Positions 18,101 to 26,112 of a stretch of 64,000 nt of DNA are shown piece after piece. Within the stretch, counting starts at the first letter, position 1, and every line of letters starts with the position of its first letter. The DNA comes from Parcubacteria bacterium C7867-004 (lineage in GTDB: Bacteria; Patescibacteria; Paceibacteria; UBA9973; UBA2103). The position numbers were made by a program, and so were the translations under genes. Under the pieces are notes generated by a model that saw only the letters and a program-made list of their open reading frames with translations, had not been told where the DNA came from and ran no database searches. Where the stretch lies: the NCBI GenBank assembly GCA_001189075.1, contig LFCN01000006.1, positions 186,001-250,000 on the forward strand. Reading direction: 5' to 3'.

Positions 18101-19414
18101 GGCTTTGGAACCCTCGCGTCTGACGTGTGGGCGAGCGGTACCAGGACGCTCACGGGAGCTGGTCTCTCCAGTGGCTCGCTCGCTACGCTTAGCGACGTAA
18201 CAACCGCCTCTTCATCCGTTGCCGCTTCCGTGAATGCGAATACCAACACGCAGGTTGCCGCAGGGACCGCGAGCGTGAACAGCAATACCAACGCGGTCGT
18301 GCTCGCCGCCTCGACATCGGTCGCGGCATCGGTGAACGCGAATACCAATACCGTCATCACTACCGCGTCTAGCTCGCTCGCCGCTTCTATAGCCGCGATT
18401 CCTACCAACGTATGGGCTGCCGGTACGCGCAGTCTGACGACCTTTGGAACGCTCGCGACCGATGTCTGGAGTGCAGCGACGCGTACCCTCACGTCGCTTA
18501 CGCTCTCATCCTCGTCGCCGTGGACCGTGACGATGTCCGACTTCGGCACTATCTCCGCGGGAGACAACTATCTCGCAACGGTGAACACGCTCTATAACGG
18601 AACGCTCACGGATTCGGCGAACCTGCCGACCATCACGGTCTACGATCCGAGCCGCAACGTTATAGTTTCTTCAGCCGCGATGACGCGCACAGGAGTCGGT
18701 AGCTATACCTACTCCTACACGACGAGCGTGAGCGCCGAGGGCGGCGTATGGGAGAGCGCCATCTCAGCGACGGTTGAGACCGGAAAGACTCTTCCGGGCA
18801 ACGACTACTGGAACGTCACGACCTCACCGCCGCAGGTCTTCATAAACAGCGTGACCTCGACCGTCGTGCCGAACATCACTGCGAGCGTCCGCGTTACGAA
18901 CGAGGGTGACGTCGCCTACGAGTACCCTTACGAGTGGTGCGTCGTTGCTGATATCAGCAACTCCTGCGGCGGGGGAGACGATACGTACTACGCATCGGCT
19001 GCGAAGCTGATCGCACCCGGAGAGAACTTCGATACAGTGCTGACCGCGACCGTGCCGGTAACTGGGGTCTACTACTTTAAGGTTGCCGTCTACTACGGCA
19101 CCGAAGTCTCGCGTGCATCCCGCCTCTTTACCGCGACCGCAGCGGGAACCCCTGGTACCGGTGGGGGAGGTGGTGGAGGAGGAGGTGGCGGAGGTGGCGG
19201 AGGCGATGATCCGGCTCCGGCAGCAGGCTCCTGCGAGGATCGCGTGCGCGCGGACATCAACTGCGATGGCCGAGTGAACGGCGTCGACTTCTCGATGCTG
19301 CTCGCATTCTGGAAGACCTCTGCTCCGTACCGAAATCCGCGCGTCGACCTCAACCGGGACGCGAAGGTGGATTCCGTCGACTTCTCGATACTCCTCTATA
19401 GCTGGACCCGATAA
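15173..19414 (+). CDS. Giant secreted repeat protein with C-terminal dockerin-like domain
   Basis: The protein has 1413 residues. Residues 1-36 are a signal peptide (hydrophobic core, GVFA cleavage site). An Ig-like domain follows (ITVYDP-type, MTATANSWYSYSF). Then come eight tandem repeats of about 90-130 residues, each with TLTGAGL, SGSLAT, DVTTASSS, NANTNTQVLTAS and VWAAGTR motifs. A second domain resembling the first one follows (TITVYDPSRNVIVSS), then a beta domain with three Cys and a polyglycine linker. The end has two Ca-binding loops, DINCDGRVNGVDF and DLNRDAKVDSVDF, as in type I dockerins. The next two genes encode membrane-anchored cohesin-like proteins. I infer a surface fibre or layer held to the membrane by dockerin-cohesin pairing. 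Confidence 0.8.
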   Translation: MNLYFSHTKTSRSAALSVFFPVLFAALMVPVGVFADYQEYLPGTAVNIGEFVYDDDFQATTTANCIVTVYDPTGAVAVNAAAMTATANSWYSYSFTPDSIEGTWPSEMSCGSALSGDLVKGDKTFVVTSNIVSSSSVAALVNANTNTVVASASSSLASTLPASIWSYSGRTLTSFGTLVADIWANGTRSLTSGVAIANDIWAATTRTLTGAGLDSGSLATQSDVTTASSSLGSAITTETAAVNANTNATVATASSSIAAVVNANTNTQVLTASTSLGSTLASIGSSITNIPTAVWAAGTRTLTGFGTLASDVWVNGTRTLTGAGLDSGSLATQSDVTTASSSLGSAIAAETLAVNTNTNTQVLTASTSLGSTLTSITGSIAGIPAAVWAAGTRSLTTFGTLASDVWASGTRTLTGAGLSSGSLATQTDVTTASSSLGSAITAETAAVNANTNATVLAASTSLASNINANTNLQVLTASTSLGSTLTSIAGSITGIPAAVWAAGSRTLTGFGTLASDVWSVGTRTLTGAGLSSGSLATLSDVTTASSSLGSAITVETAAVNANTNSAIGTASSSLAAVINANTNTQVLTASTSLGSTLASIGSSITNIPTAVWAAGTRSLTTFGTLASDVWSVGTRTLTGAGLSSGSLATQTDVTTASSSLGSAITAGTVAVNANTNATVANASSSIAAVVNANTNTQVLTASSSLGASIAAVPLSVWNVASSSLNVAGSIGKQLALNVDAAISSVTGGVGSLTAADVWSYATRTLTGAGLDSGSLATQSDVTTASSSIAAVVNGNTNTQVAAGTASVNGTIGTASSSIAAVVNANTNTQVLTASTSIGSTLSSIGSSITNIPTAVWAAGTRTLTGFGTLASDVWSVGTRTLTGAGLSSGSLATLSDVTTASSSLGSAITAGTASVNANTNATVLTASSSLATVINANTNTQVLTASTSIGSTLTSITGSIAGIPAAVWAAGSRTLTGFGTLASDVWASGTRTLTGAGLSSGSLATLSDVTTASSSVAASVNANTNTQVAAGTASVNSNTNAVVLAASTSVAASVNANTNTVITTASSSLAASIAAIPTNVWAAGTRSLTTFGTLATDVWSAATRTLTSLTLSSSSPWTVTMSDFGTISAGDNYLATVNTLYNGTLTDSANLPTITVYDPSRNVIVSSAAMTRTGVGSYTYSYTTSVSAEGGVWESAISATVETGKTLPGNDYWNVTTSPPQVFINSVTSTVVPNITASVRVTNEGDVAYEYPYEWCVVADISNSCGGGDDTYYASAAKLIAPGENFDTVLTATVPVTGVYYFKVAVYYGTEVSRASRLFTATAAGTPGTGGGGGGGGGGGGGGGDDPAPAAGSCEDRVRADINCDGRVNGVDFSMLLAFWKTSAPYRNPRVDLNRDAKVDSVDFSILLYSWTR
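15791..18484 (+). repeat. Eight in-frame tandem repeats inside the dockerin-like protein gene
   Basis: Each unit is about 270-390 bases and begins with codons for TLTGAGL. Protein identity between units is high, but the same residues are written with different codons (for example Ala-Ser-Ser-Ser as GCTTCCTCATCT, GCCTCTTCATCG and GCTTCCTCGTCG). Short units omit one NANTN block. The fifth unit carries an extra insertion before its VW motif. Confidence 0.85.
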
Positions 19415-19416
19415 TC

Positions 19417-20274
19417 ATGAACACTATGACCCTCCGCGTACTCATCGTTCTCCTCGCTCTCTCGGTTCTCCCGCAGGGGGTCGGGGCCGCGGCATTCCTC
19501 GTGACTCCTGACGCGGCAACCGTTGGTCAGGAATTCGCGGCGACCATGAGCTTCGCTCCCCAGGGCGAGGCTGTGAATGCAGTCGAGGGGTCGCTCAAAA
19601 TACCGGAGGGACTCAGCGTCGTTCGCGTAAGCACGGGAGGCTCAGCACTCGCGCTCTGGCCTGTGTCGCCTGCGTTCTCGCTCTCGGACCGGACGGTTAC
19701 GTTCGTCGGAGGAAGTCCTGGCGCGGGACTGCCTGCCGATAGCTCCTCGCTTCTTTTCACGCTCTATCTCAAGGCAGCCGCACCGGGAACGTATTCGATC
19801 GAGTCTTCCGCAGTGTCCGGTTTCAAAGCTGACGGCACCGGCGACCGTGTCGCTGTTGCCGTCGAGCCCGTCTCGGTCATCGTTGGTTCGGAAGCGGTCA
19901 AATCGACGGCGAAAGCTGATCACGCTGCACCGAACTCGCTCACCGTCGCACTCGGAAGCGATACATCGCTCTTCGATGGTGCGCCGTTCGTCTCCTTCTT
20001 CGCGAGCGACGCGGGAAGCGGCATAGCCGCGTATCAAGCGAAGGAAGGATGGTTCGGCGCGTATAAGCCGGTAGATCGGTACTACGTCCTGGCTGACGCA
20101 AGTGCCAAGCAGCCGGTATGGATACGCGCGATAGACGCGGAGGGCAACAAGCGTACGGTGCACGTGAAGGGAACCGGTGACACGCTCTACTACGCCGGTC
20201 TCCTAGCTCTTCCGGTCCTGCTGCTTTTGCTCATCATCGCGTTTCTGGTTTACCGTTTCCGCCCGCGACCATAA
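19417..20274 (+). CDS. Membrane-anchored cohesin-like protein
   Basis: The 285 residues comprise a signal peptide (1-24), a beta-sandwich of cohesin type at about 25-150 (VGQEFAATMSF, VNAVEGSLKIPEGLSV, then FTLYLKAAAPGTYSI), a smaller Ig-like domain with a Ser/Gly-rich start at about 165-250, and a C-terminal helix (LLALPVLLLLLIIAFLVYRF) with a basic tail facing the cytoplasm. Cohesins bind dockerins tightly in a Ca-dependent way. The partner is presumably the giant protein two bases upstream. The stop TAA overlaps the next start as TAATG. Recognition is by fold pattern, not by a conserved catalytic residue. Confidence 0.75.
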   Translation: MNTMTLRVLIVLLALSVLPQGVGAAAFLVTPDAATVGQEFAATMSFAPQGEAVNAVEGSLKIPEGLSVVRVSTGGSALALWPVSPAFSLSDRTVTFVGGSPGAGLPADSSSLLFTLYLKAAAPGTYSIESSAVSGFKADGTGDRVAVAVEPVSVIVGSEAVKSTAKADHAAPNSLTVALGSDTSLFDGAPFVSFFASDAGSGIAAYQAKEGWFGAYKPVDRYYVLADASAKQPVWIRAIDAEGNKRTVHVKGTGDTLYYAGLLALPVLLLLLIIAFLVYRFRPRP

Positions 20275-21719
20275 TGAAAAGATTCCTCATCTTCTTGCTC
20301 CTCGCTCTGTCGCTTCCCGCGACCTCGCATGCGGCAACGATGAGCCTCATTCCGTCCGATACTACGGTTGATACCGGGGATATCGTCACGGTCCGTGTAG
20401 TGGTTAATCCGGGGGGCACGGCGGTGAACAATGCCGAAGCGGTAGTGAGGTTCCCGGCGGGTGTTCTCGAGGTTCTTTCTGTAAGCAAAGCTGGCTCGAT
20501 GTTCCCGCTCTGGGTAGAGGATCCGAGCTTCTCGAACGGGGCGGGGACGGTGTCTTTTAACGGAGGCGTTCCGAACCCGGGCGTCTCGAGCGCGGGCACG
20601 GCGCTCTCGATAAGCTTTCATGCGGTTCGAGCAGGTACCGCGTCCTTGTCGCTTTCGGAAGCGGCAGTACGTGCGAACGACGGTCTCGGTACCGATGTCC
20701 TCACCGGCTCCTCAGGAACGCAGATCACGATCTTATCCGCTTCAGCGCCCGTTACTCCCACTACACCTGTACCGACTGCACCTGCTACTGGTACGGGAGC
20801 TGCGCCGGTGAGCGCAGGACCGATAGCGATCTCTTCGCCGACACACCCCGACTCGAATATCTGGTACGCAAATACCACCCCGTCCTTCACCTGGTCACTG
20901 CCGAAGGGGGCAACCGGCGTATCGCTCGGCATCGATCAATCGCCAGCAGCGGCACCTGGTGTCACCTACACCACCGCGATAACCGAGAAGACCGTTGCAT
21001 CGCTTGAAGACGGCACCTGGTACTTCCGCATGAAGTATCGCTCGGGAGGAGCCTGGAGCACGATAAGCTCCTACAAGGTTCAGATTGATTCCAGTTTGCC
21101 TGAGATAACAAATCACACGGTCCTCTATGACGAGACAGAGCGCGCAGTTCTAATTGAGGTAGCGGGAACCGATTCAGGATCGGGCATTGAGCGGTACGAT
21201 GTCTCGATAGACGGCGCTGAGCCGATCTCGGTCCCAGCGAGCAAGTTTGATGGAAAGTCGCAGTCTTTCCCGGTTCGCTCCTCCGGCATCCATAAAGTGA
21301 CCATAACCGCGATAGATCACGCCGGGAACCGGGTGAGCGTCGAGAACTCCTTCTCGGTATCGCAATCGCTGAGCAATCAGCCGCTGTTCTTCATCGGCTC
21401 ATTCGGCGTGAGTCTCCTGGCGGTGCTTCTTGCCATGAGTCTCTTCTCGATGATCTCGCTCATCGCGGCGCTCTTCGCCTGGTTCACGCTCATCTACTAC
21501 CGCCATCGGAAGCATCCGACCGTTCCGGCGGTGCGTAAGGACATGCACGAGGGCTTCCTTAAGATTAAGTCGAATATGGAGATAGATATCCGGGCGCTTG
21601 ATAGGGCACGCATGAAGCGCGAGCTCTCGCGGGAGGAGGCGATGCTCTACCGCAGGCTAGTTGCCAACGTGTCTGCCCTCGAGCGTCATATGGACAGGAT
21701 ACTGGATGATATGGATTAG
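20274..21719 (+). CDS. Second membrane-anchored cohesin-like protein
   Basis: This 481-residue protein starts with a signal peptide (1-22) and a cohesin-like domain at about 23-155 (TVDTGDIVTVRVVVNPGG, VNNAEAVVRFPAGVLEVLSV). A Thr/Pro/Ala linker follows, then two Ig/Fn3-like domains (WYFRMKYRSGGAWST; GIHKVTITAIDHAGN). A membrane helix lies near 365-405 and an 80-residue charged cytoplasmic tail with many Arg, Glu and Lys follows. It parallels the previous gene but has more domains and an inner tail that could contact cytoplasmic partners. It ends the operon; the next gene is convergent. Confidence 0.75.
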   Translation: MKRFLIFLLLALSLPATSHAATMSLIPSDTTVDTGDIVTVRVVVNPGGTAVNNAEAVVRFPAGVLEVLSVSKAGSMFPLWVEDPSFSNGAGTVSFNGGVPNPGVSSAGTALSISFHAVRAGTASLSLSEAAVRANDGLGTDVLTGSSGTQITILSASAPVTPTTPVPTAPATGTGAAPVSAGPIAISSPTHPDSNIWYANTTPSFTWSLPKGATGVSLGIDQSPAAAPGVTYTTAITEKTVASLEDGTWYFRMKYRSGGAWSTISSYKVQIDSSLPEITNHTVLYDETERAVLIEVAGTDSGSGIERYDVSIDGAEPISVPASKFDGKSQSFPVRSSGIHKVTITAIDHAGNRVSVENSFSVSQSLSNQPLFFIGSFGVSLLAVLLAMSLFSMISLIAALFAWFTLIYYRHRKHPTVPAVRKDMHEGFLKIKSNMEIDIRALDRARMKRELSREEAMLYRRLVANVSALERHMDRILDDMD

Positions 21720-21742
21720 GTTCTATCATCAATTACTCAAAA

Positions 21743-23725
21743 TTATTTGGCCACTCGGATTTTGATAGTTATTGTTGTGCCAGAATTTTGACCACACTCA
21801 GCAAATATAATTCCGTTGTGCAACTCTACAATTCGTTTGACTATTGCAAGTCCAATACCGGTTCCAGGAATATTCCGAGAAGCATGATCTCCTCGATAAA
21901 ATCTATCAAAGATGTAAGGTAAGTCAGTTGGGGCAATTCCTATCCCGCTGTCTATAATCGATAAAACTACAAAATCTGACTCGGTTCTCAATGAGAAGCC
22001 AATCTGTTTCGGCCCCTCTTCATTCATGTACTTCAGAGAATTGCTGGCAATATTAGTTATTGCCTCACGCATTCGTTTCCGGTCGCCATAAATATATATA
22101 CCCGACTCAATCGCAAGGCCTACTTCTATTCCTCTGTTACCCGCGATGACCGTTATCTCCTCCGCAACTTCATGTGTAAGTTCTGAGAGGTTAAATAAAT
22201 CGTTTACTTGATTTGCCTCGCTCTCTACTTGAGAAAGTGATAAGAGATCATAAATAAAAATCGAAAAGTTCTTCAACGATTGCTCGAAGGAACAAATGGT
22301 GCTATCTGTTCGAAGCCTAGAATCCATTCGGTCAAGTTTTGTCTGAAGTATCGCCAGTGGAGTCTGCAGATTGTGGGATAGATCAGTAATTATTTGATGC
22401 TCCCTGATTCGTGATTCTTTGAGTTCTTGAGTTCTTTCTTCAACCTTTTGCTCTAATTCCGCTGCATGTTTTTCAACATCCATAAAAAGTTGAACGCGAG
22501 AGAGACATGTTGCTGCCTGGTTTGTAAATGTAAGTAAAAGCTGTAAATCGCGTTTTTCATATGGATCACCCGATAATTTATTTCCAACGAATATACGACC
22601 GATGGTTTGTCCATCAGAGTTAATTGGCGCTGACATAGTTCCAACTGAGTCACTGTCCAGTTGTTCAACATCATTTTTGCAACTGGATTCGCGAGTAAGT
22701 AGGACTCTGACGGATTGAGAATGAAATATTAGTGCAAGTTTTAATTCCACCTTATCAATAAATTCTTCAAATGTTCTAGCCGTGTAAAGAACCTCACTGA
22801 GTGAGTGCATTGCCTCCGCATAATCGTACGTGTCTTTAAAGAAAATCTTATCTGTGAGCTTTCGGAAACTTTTTTCGATTACAGGAATGCTGAAAGCACT
22901 GACCACTACAGCAATGCATGACGCAAAAAGTATGTTTATGTCTGATGAGTAAGTGACAAAGGTCTCTAGAACTACTATTATTGTGATATAAAATCCCACC
23001 ACTAGGGTTATAAGTAGACTATAGGTTATTCCATTTCGAACCGCATTTTTAATGTCAAGTAACTGATGACGGGTGGTTGCGTAAACACAGCCCATTGCAA
23101 AAAAGATTGTACAAAGTGGGCCCAGTGAGTAGAACCTATACTCTCCAGTAAGAGGCAAGGCCACTGTAAATAATAGTGTGCCTGCTCCTGAGAGAATAAG
23201 TCCTGAAAGGGCATACCATAGTTGCATTCTTCTCGTATAGCCAGTTTTGTTTGCCAGCGCGTAAGCGAGACGCGCAATTCCATAAAGTAAATTACTTAAG
23301 GAATATATAAAAACATAAGTATAAATTACACCAGGAACTATTTCTGCTGGACGCACGATTGGGAAAGACATCTCCAGTATTGCGTGTGGTGAGAATGACG
23401 CTGCAGCAAGGGCTATCCCTGGAAGCGCGTATAATAAGAATCTACGCCAAGGTGGAAAACGACCGTCAATAAGTAAGTCAGTGAGTACAAATTGCACTAT
23501 AACTTTAAGCATGGCGACCATAAGTGCCAGGCTGCAGCTAATGTATAGGCAACTTGTTGTATAGCAGACATCTGCAATTACATTACTTCCAATCCATATC
23601 GTCACCAGGACCAAGTAAGTTCCAAGAGTTACTTCAAGCGCCGATCGTCTTCGTATAAATAGAATTATGGATGCAACAGCGAATATGACTGAGACGAATG
23701 CTGCTGCATAGGTTATTTCAAACAT
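21743..23725 (-). CDS. Membrane sensor histidine kinase (7TM-type sensor, GAF-like)
   Basis: The 660 residues contain about seven to eight membrane helices within residues 1-290, as in 7TMR/16TMR-type sensors. A GAF-like domain follows at about 310-415, then a coiled coil (VEKHAAELEQKVEERTQELKE). The HisKA phosphoacceptor is DLSHNLQTPL. The ATPase has N box ITNIASNSLKY, G1 DSGIGIAP, F box FDRFYRG and G2 GTGIGLAIVK, so it should be active. It lies 55 bases downstream of its response regulator on the same strand. Base use is clearly more AT-rich than on both sides, suggesting transfer. The stimulus is unknown; the adjacent surface operon is a possible target. Confidence 0.9.
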   Translation of the reverse strand: MFEITYAAAFVSVIFAVASIILFIRRRSALEVTLGTYLVLVTIWIGSNVIADVCYTTSCLYISCSLALMVAMLKVIVQFVLTDLLIDGRFPPWRRFLLYALPGIALAAASFSPHAILEMSFPIVRPAEIVPGVIYTYVFIYSLSNLLYGIARLAYALANKTGYTRRMQLWYALSGLILSGAGTLLFTVALPLTGEYRFYSLGPLCTIFFAMGCVYATTRHQLLDIKNAVRNGITYSLLITLVVGFYITIIVVLETFVTYSSDINILFASCIAVVVSAFSIPVIEKSFRKLTDKIFFKDTYDYAEAMHSLSEVLYTARTFEEFIDKVELKLALIFHSQSVRVLLTRESSCKNDVEQLDSDSVGTMSAPINSDGQTIGRIFVGNKLSGDPYEKRDLQLLLTFTNQAATCLSRVQLFMDVEKHAAELEQKVEERTQELKESRIREHQIITDLSHNLQTPLAILQTKLDRMDSRLRTDSTICSFEQSLKNFSIFIYDLLSLSQVESEANQVNDLFNLSELTHEVAEEITVIAGNRGIEVGLAIESGIYIYGDRKRMREAITNIASNSLKYMNEEGPKQIGFSLRTESDFVVLSIIDSGIGIAPTDLPYIFDRFYRGDHASRNIPGTGIGLAIVKRIVELHNGIIFAECGQNSGTTITIKIRVAK

Positions 23726-23780
23726 AACTAGTGAATGGTAAATCAGGAATGATGCTACTAATATTTCTTTTAATTCAGAC

Positions 23781-24449
23781 CTATACTCCCATTCGATAGC
23801 CTCTTCCTGGCACAGTCTGTATCAAACGATCTTTACTCATGTCATCAAGTTTTTTTCGTAACGAGAGGATATGGGATTCAATTGTATTTGAGAAAATATC
23901 AACACTCATGTCCCATACGTGCTCAAGTATCATTCCACGAGAAAGTACAATACCCTCATTACGCATTAGGTACTGTAAAAGCATAAATTCCTTTCGTGTA
24001 AGATAGACACGTTTATCGCCTTTACGTACGCTCCCGCTCCTGGCATCCAAGAAAATGTCGTCAACGATTAACTCGTCTTCCTCTAACCCAGCAGGCCGAC
24101 GAAGCAATGCGCGAACTCGTGCAAGTAGTTCCTCAAGGATAAAAGGTTTTGTTAAGTAATCATCGGCGCCTGCATTAAGTAATGTGACCTTGTCATTTAT
24201 GCCCGTTTTTACTGAAACCACTAATATTGGTAAATTTTTTCCTACGGCTCGTATATCCTTACAGACTTGGATACCTTCTTTTTTAGGTAATAGATTGTCT
24301 AAAATAATAAGGTCGTAGTCATTTGTGCGAGCGAGGTATGATCCGATCTCTCCATCTACTGCGACATCGACTGCAAAAAATTCTGCAATTAAAGCTTCTT
24401 TAAGGAAGCATGCAATCTTAGGTTCGTCTTCTACTACTAGTATTCTCAT
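23781..24449 (-). CDS. OmpR-family response regulator
   Basis: The 222 residues form a receiver domain (MRILVVEDEP acidic pocket, phosphorylated Asp in LIILDNLLP, Lys in LTKPF) and a winged-helix DNA-binding domain (YLTRKEFMLLQYLMRN, then VDVHI-like SNTIESHILSLRKKL and the closing GRGYRMG). It is cognate to the kinase encoded downstream. On the minus strand a TAAAAT box lies 11 bases before the ATG, giving at most a very short leader. Codon use is AT-rich like the kinase gene. Confidence 0.93.
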   Translation of the reverse strand: MRILVVEDEPKIACFLKEALIAEFFAVDVAVDGEIGSYLARTNDYDLIILDNLLPKKEGIQVCKDIRAVGKNLPILVVSVKTGINDKVTLLNAGADDYLTKPFILEELLARVRALLRRPAGLEEDELIVDDIFLDARSGSVRKGDKRVYLTRKEFMLLQYLMRNEGIVLSRGMILEHVWDMSVDIFSNTIESHILSLRKKLDDMSKDRLIQTVPGRGYRMGV

Positions 24450-24652
24450 ATTTAGTAGAGATTTTATATTTTCATTAACTGCTCAAATGGTAGCAACCTC
24501 GGCAGCTCTTTTTGAGTAATTGATAAAATATGCTGTGAATAGCCCGCTTATTTTTCCTATATCTTTTCTCCAGGATTATTTTATATTTATCTATCTTCTA
24601 TATTTGCGTAACAAACTTGCCCTTACTACTTTCTGGCACTACAGTATGCAGT

Positions 24653-25357
24653 ATGCAAGCCGTAATAGTCGCCGCCGGAGAAGGGAAGCGCATGCAGCCG
24701 CTTACTTTCGAGCGCCCAAAGCCTCTTATTGAGGTGAATGGAAAACCCCTTATCGAGCACATCATTGATGCCTTGCCACCAGAAATTGACGAGATAATCA
24801 TCGTCATCGGGTACAAGGGGCAAATGATCAAAGACCATCTCGGAGACTCTTACAAGGGTCGGAAAATAGTCTATGTCCATCAGTGGATGGCAGCTGGCAC
24901 GGCGCACGCACTCTCTATGGCCCGCCCGTTTCTCAAGGGAAAGTTCCTCTTCATGTATGCGGATGACATCCATGGAGCCGAGGCGTTGGCGGAGACCATT
25001 AAGCATCCGTATTCGATACTCGCCGCTCCGCACGAGGATCCGTCGAAGTTCGGCGTTATAGAGAAGAATGAGGACGGGACGCTTTTGAGGATGGTTGAGA
25101 AGCCTGTGAATCCGGCAACCAACCTTGTTAATACTGGAGGCATCATGCTCGATGAGCGAATATTCGACTATCCGGCGCCGCGCCATGAGACCGGGGAGTA
25201 CTACATAACCGAGCCTATCGAGAGCCTCTCAAAGGATCACCCTATTATGGTTATCGAGCAGCCGCTCTGGATACCGGTTGGCTATCCGGATGATATAGCG
25301 AAAGCGGAGGAAATCCTGAAAGCTCGGGCGCTATCCCAAGATTCAGATCTTATCTAA
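24653..25357 (+). CDS. Sugar-1-phosphate nucleotidyltransferase
   Basis: The 234-residue GT-A-fold enzyme begins MQAVIVAAGEGKRMQPLT, the nucleotide-binding loop of glucose-1-phosphate thymidylyl/uridylyl-type transferases, followed by KPLIEVNGKPLIEH and the metal-binding FMYADDI. It makes an NDP-sugar for glycan synthesis; the sugar and base cannot be told from the sequence. It lacks the long C-terminal domain of GlmU. I chose the ATG at 24653, 7 bases after TACAGT (24640-24645), over an upstream TTG. A 200-base divergent gap separates it from the response regulator. Confidence 0.88.
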   Translation: MQAVIVAAGEGKRMQPLTFERPKPLIEVNGKPLIEHIIDALPPEIDEIIIVIGYKGQMIKDHLGDSYKGRKIVYVHQWMAAGTAHALSMARPFLKGKFLFMYADDIHGAEALAETIKHPYSILAAPHEDPSKFGVIEKNEDGTLLRMVEKPVNPATNLVNTGGIMLDERIFDYPAPRHETGEYYITEPIESLSKDHPIMVIEQPLWIPVGYPDDIAKAEEILKARALSQDSDLI

Positions 25358-25379
25358 GAAATCTCCAGCATCCCATCAT

Positions 25380-25408
25380 CCATATAGAGCTACCTTAGCT
25401 CTATATGG
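25380..25408. repeat. Perfect 12-base inverted repeat over a start codon
   Basis: CCATATAGAGCT and its exact complement flank a 5-base loop (ACCTT). The right arm contains the ATG of the following HTH gene, and a possible -10 (TACCTT) lies at the centre. An operator for autoregulation or an RNA hairpin that hides the start codon would both fit. Confidence 0.7.
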
Positions 25409-26112
25409 CAAAGTCGAAAGAAAAACTGGAAGCGTATGCTCTGCGAAGGCAAGGCCAAAGCGTTAAGGAGATCGCCCGAAAGCTTGGCGTTGCAAGTAGC
25501 ACGGTAAGTATCTGGACTCGGGATATACCCCTCACGGATGTTCAAAAGAAGCACTTGCTTGATCGACAGGTCGCAGCTGGCTATCGAGGTCGCATACTAG
25601 GCGCAGAAACCAACAAAACAAGGAAAGCCGAGCGGATTCGAAAGGCTGCAGATACGGTTTCTAAGGAGATATCCTTATTCTCAAATGATGCTTTGTTCTT
25701 CACTGGTTTAGGTTTGTATTGGGGAGAAGGCACGAAAACGGAAACAAGTAGCGTTGGAGTTAGTAACACTGACCCAAGAGTCATGCGATTGATGGTGCAA
25801 TGGTTTACAGAATGCCTAGGAGTTAAGCGGTCAAGATTCATGCCAAGAGTATTCATCAGTGATACTCATAGAGATAGGGAGGAGACTATCACTCGCCATT
25901 GGATGGAAACTCTCGGTCTGCCTCGTACCCAGTTCAGGAAAACGGTTTTTCTTGATAAGGGTAAGAAGATTTACGAAAACCACGATATGTATTATGGTGT
26001 TCTTGCACTCCGTGTGAGTAAGGGAGTAGACATCCGATATAGGATTCTCGCCCAAATCAGCCGAGTCGCGGAGCTTGTAAACGAAGATTGCTGGCGTAGC
26101 TCAGGTAGTTAG
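25405..26112 (+). CDS. HTH protein with degenerate LAGLIDADG-like domain
   Basis: The 235 residues begin with a homeodomain-like HTH (RRQGQSVKEIARKLGVASSTVSIWTRD). A domain resembling LAGLIDADG endonucleases follows: ALFFTGLGLYWGEGTKT, then VSNTDPRVMRLMVQWF. The architecture recalls a free-standing homing endonuclease or a regulator derived from one. The last 23 bases lie inside the tRNA-Met gene at 26090, so the C terminus (NEDCWRSSGS) is read from tRNA sequence. The residues just before, RVAELVN, also look like the peptide obtained by translating a tRNA D-arm. This suggests insertion next to or into a tRNA gene. A perfect inverted repeat covers the start. Confidence 0.65.
   Translation: MAKSKEKLEAYALRRQGQSVKEIARKLGVASSTVSIWTRDIPLTDVQKKHLLDRQVAAGYRGRILGAETNKTRKAERIRKAADTVSKEISLFSNDALFFTGLGLYWGEGTKTETSSVGVSNTDPRVMRLMVQWFTECLGVKRSRFMPRVFISDTHRDREETITRHWMETLGLPRTQFRKTVFLDKGKKIYENHDMYYGVLALRVSKGVDIRYRILAQISRVAELVNEDCWRSSGS

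Noticed and set aside
17119..18567. A long minus-strand open frame of 482 residues (and shorter ones at 15670-16413 and 16588-17085) opposite the repeat protein gene
   Set aside because: They are antisense shadows created by the repeat sequence: low-complexity Val/Ala/Pro-rich translation, no start signals, and the plus strand has a signal peptide and clear domains.
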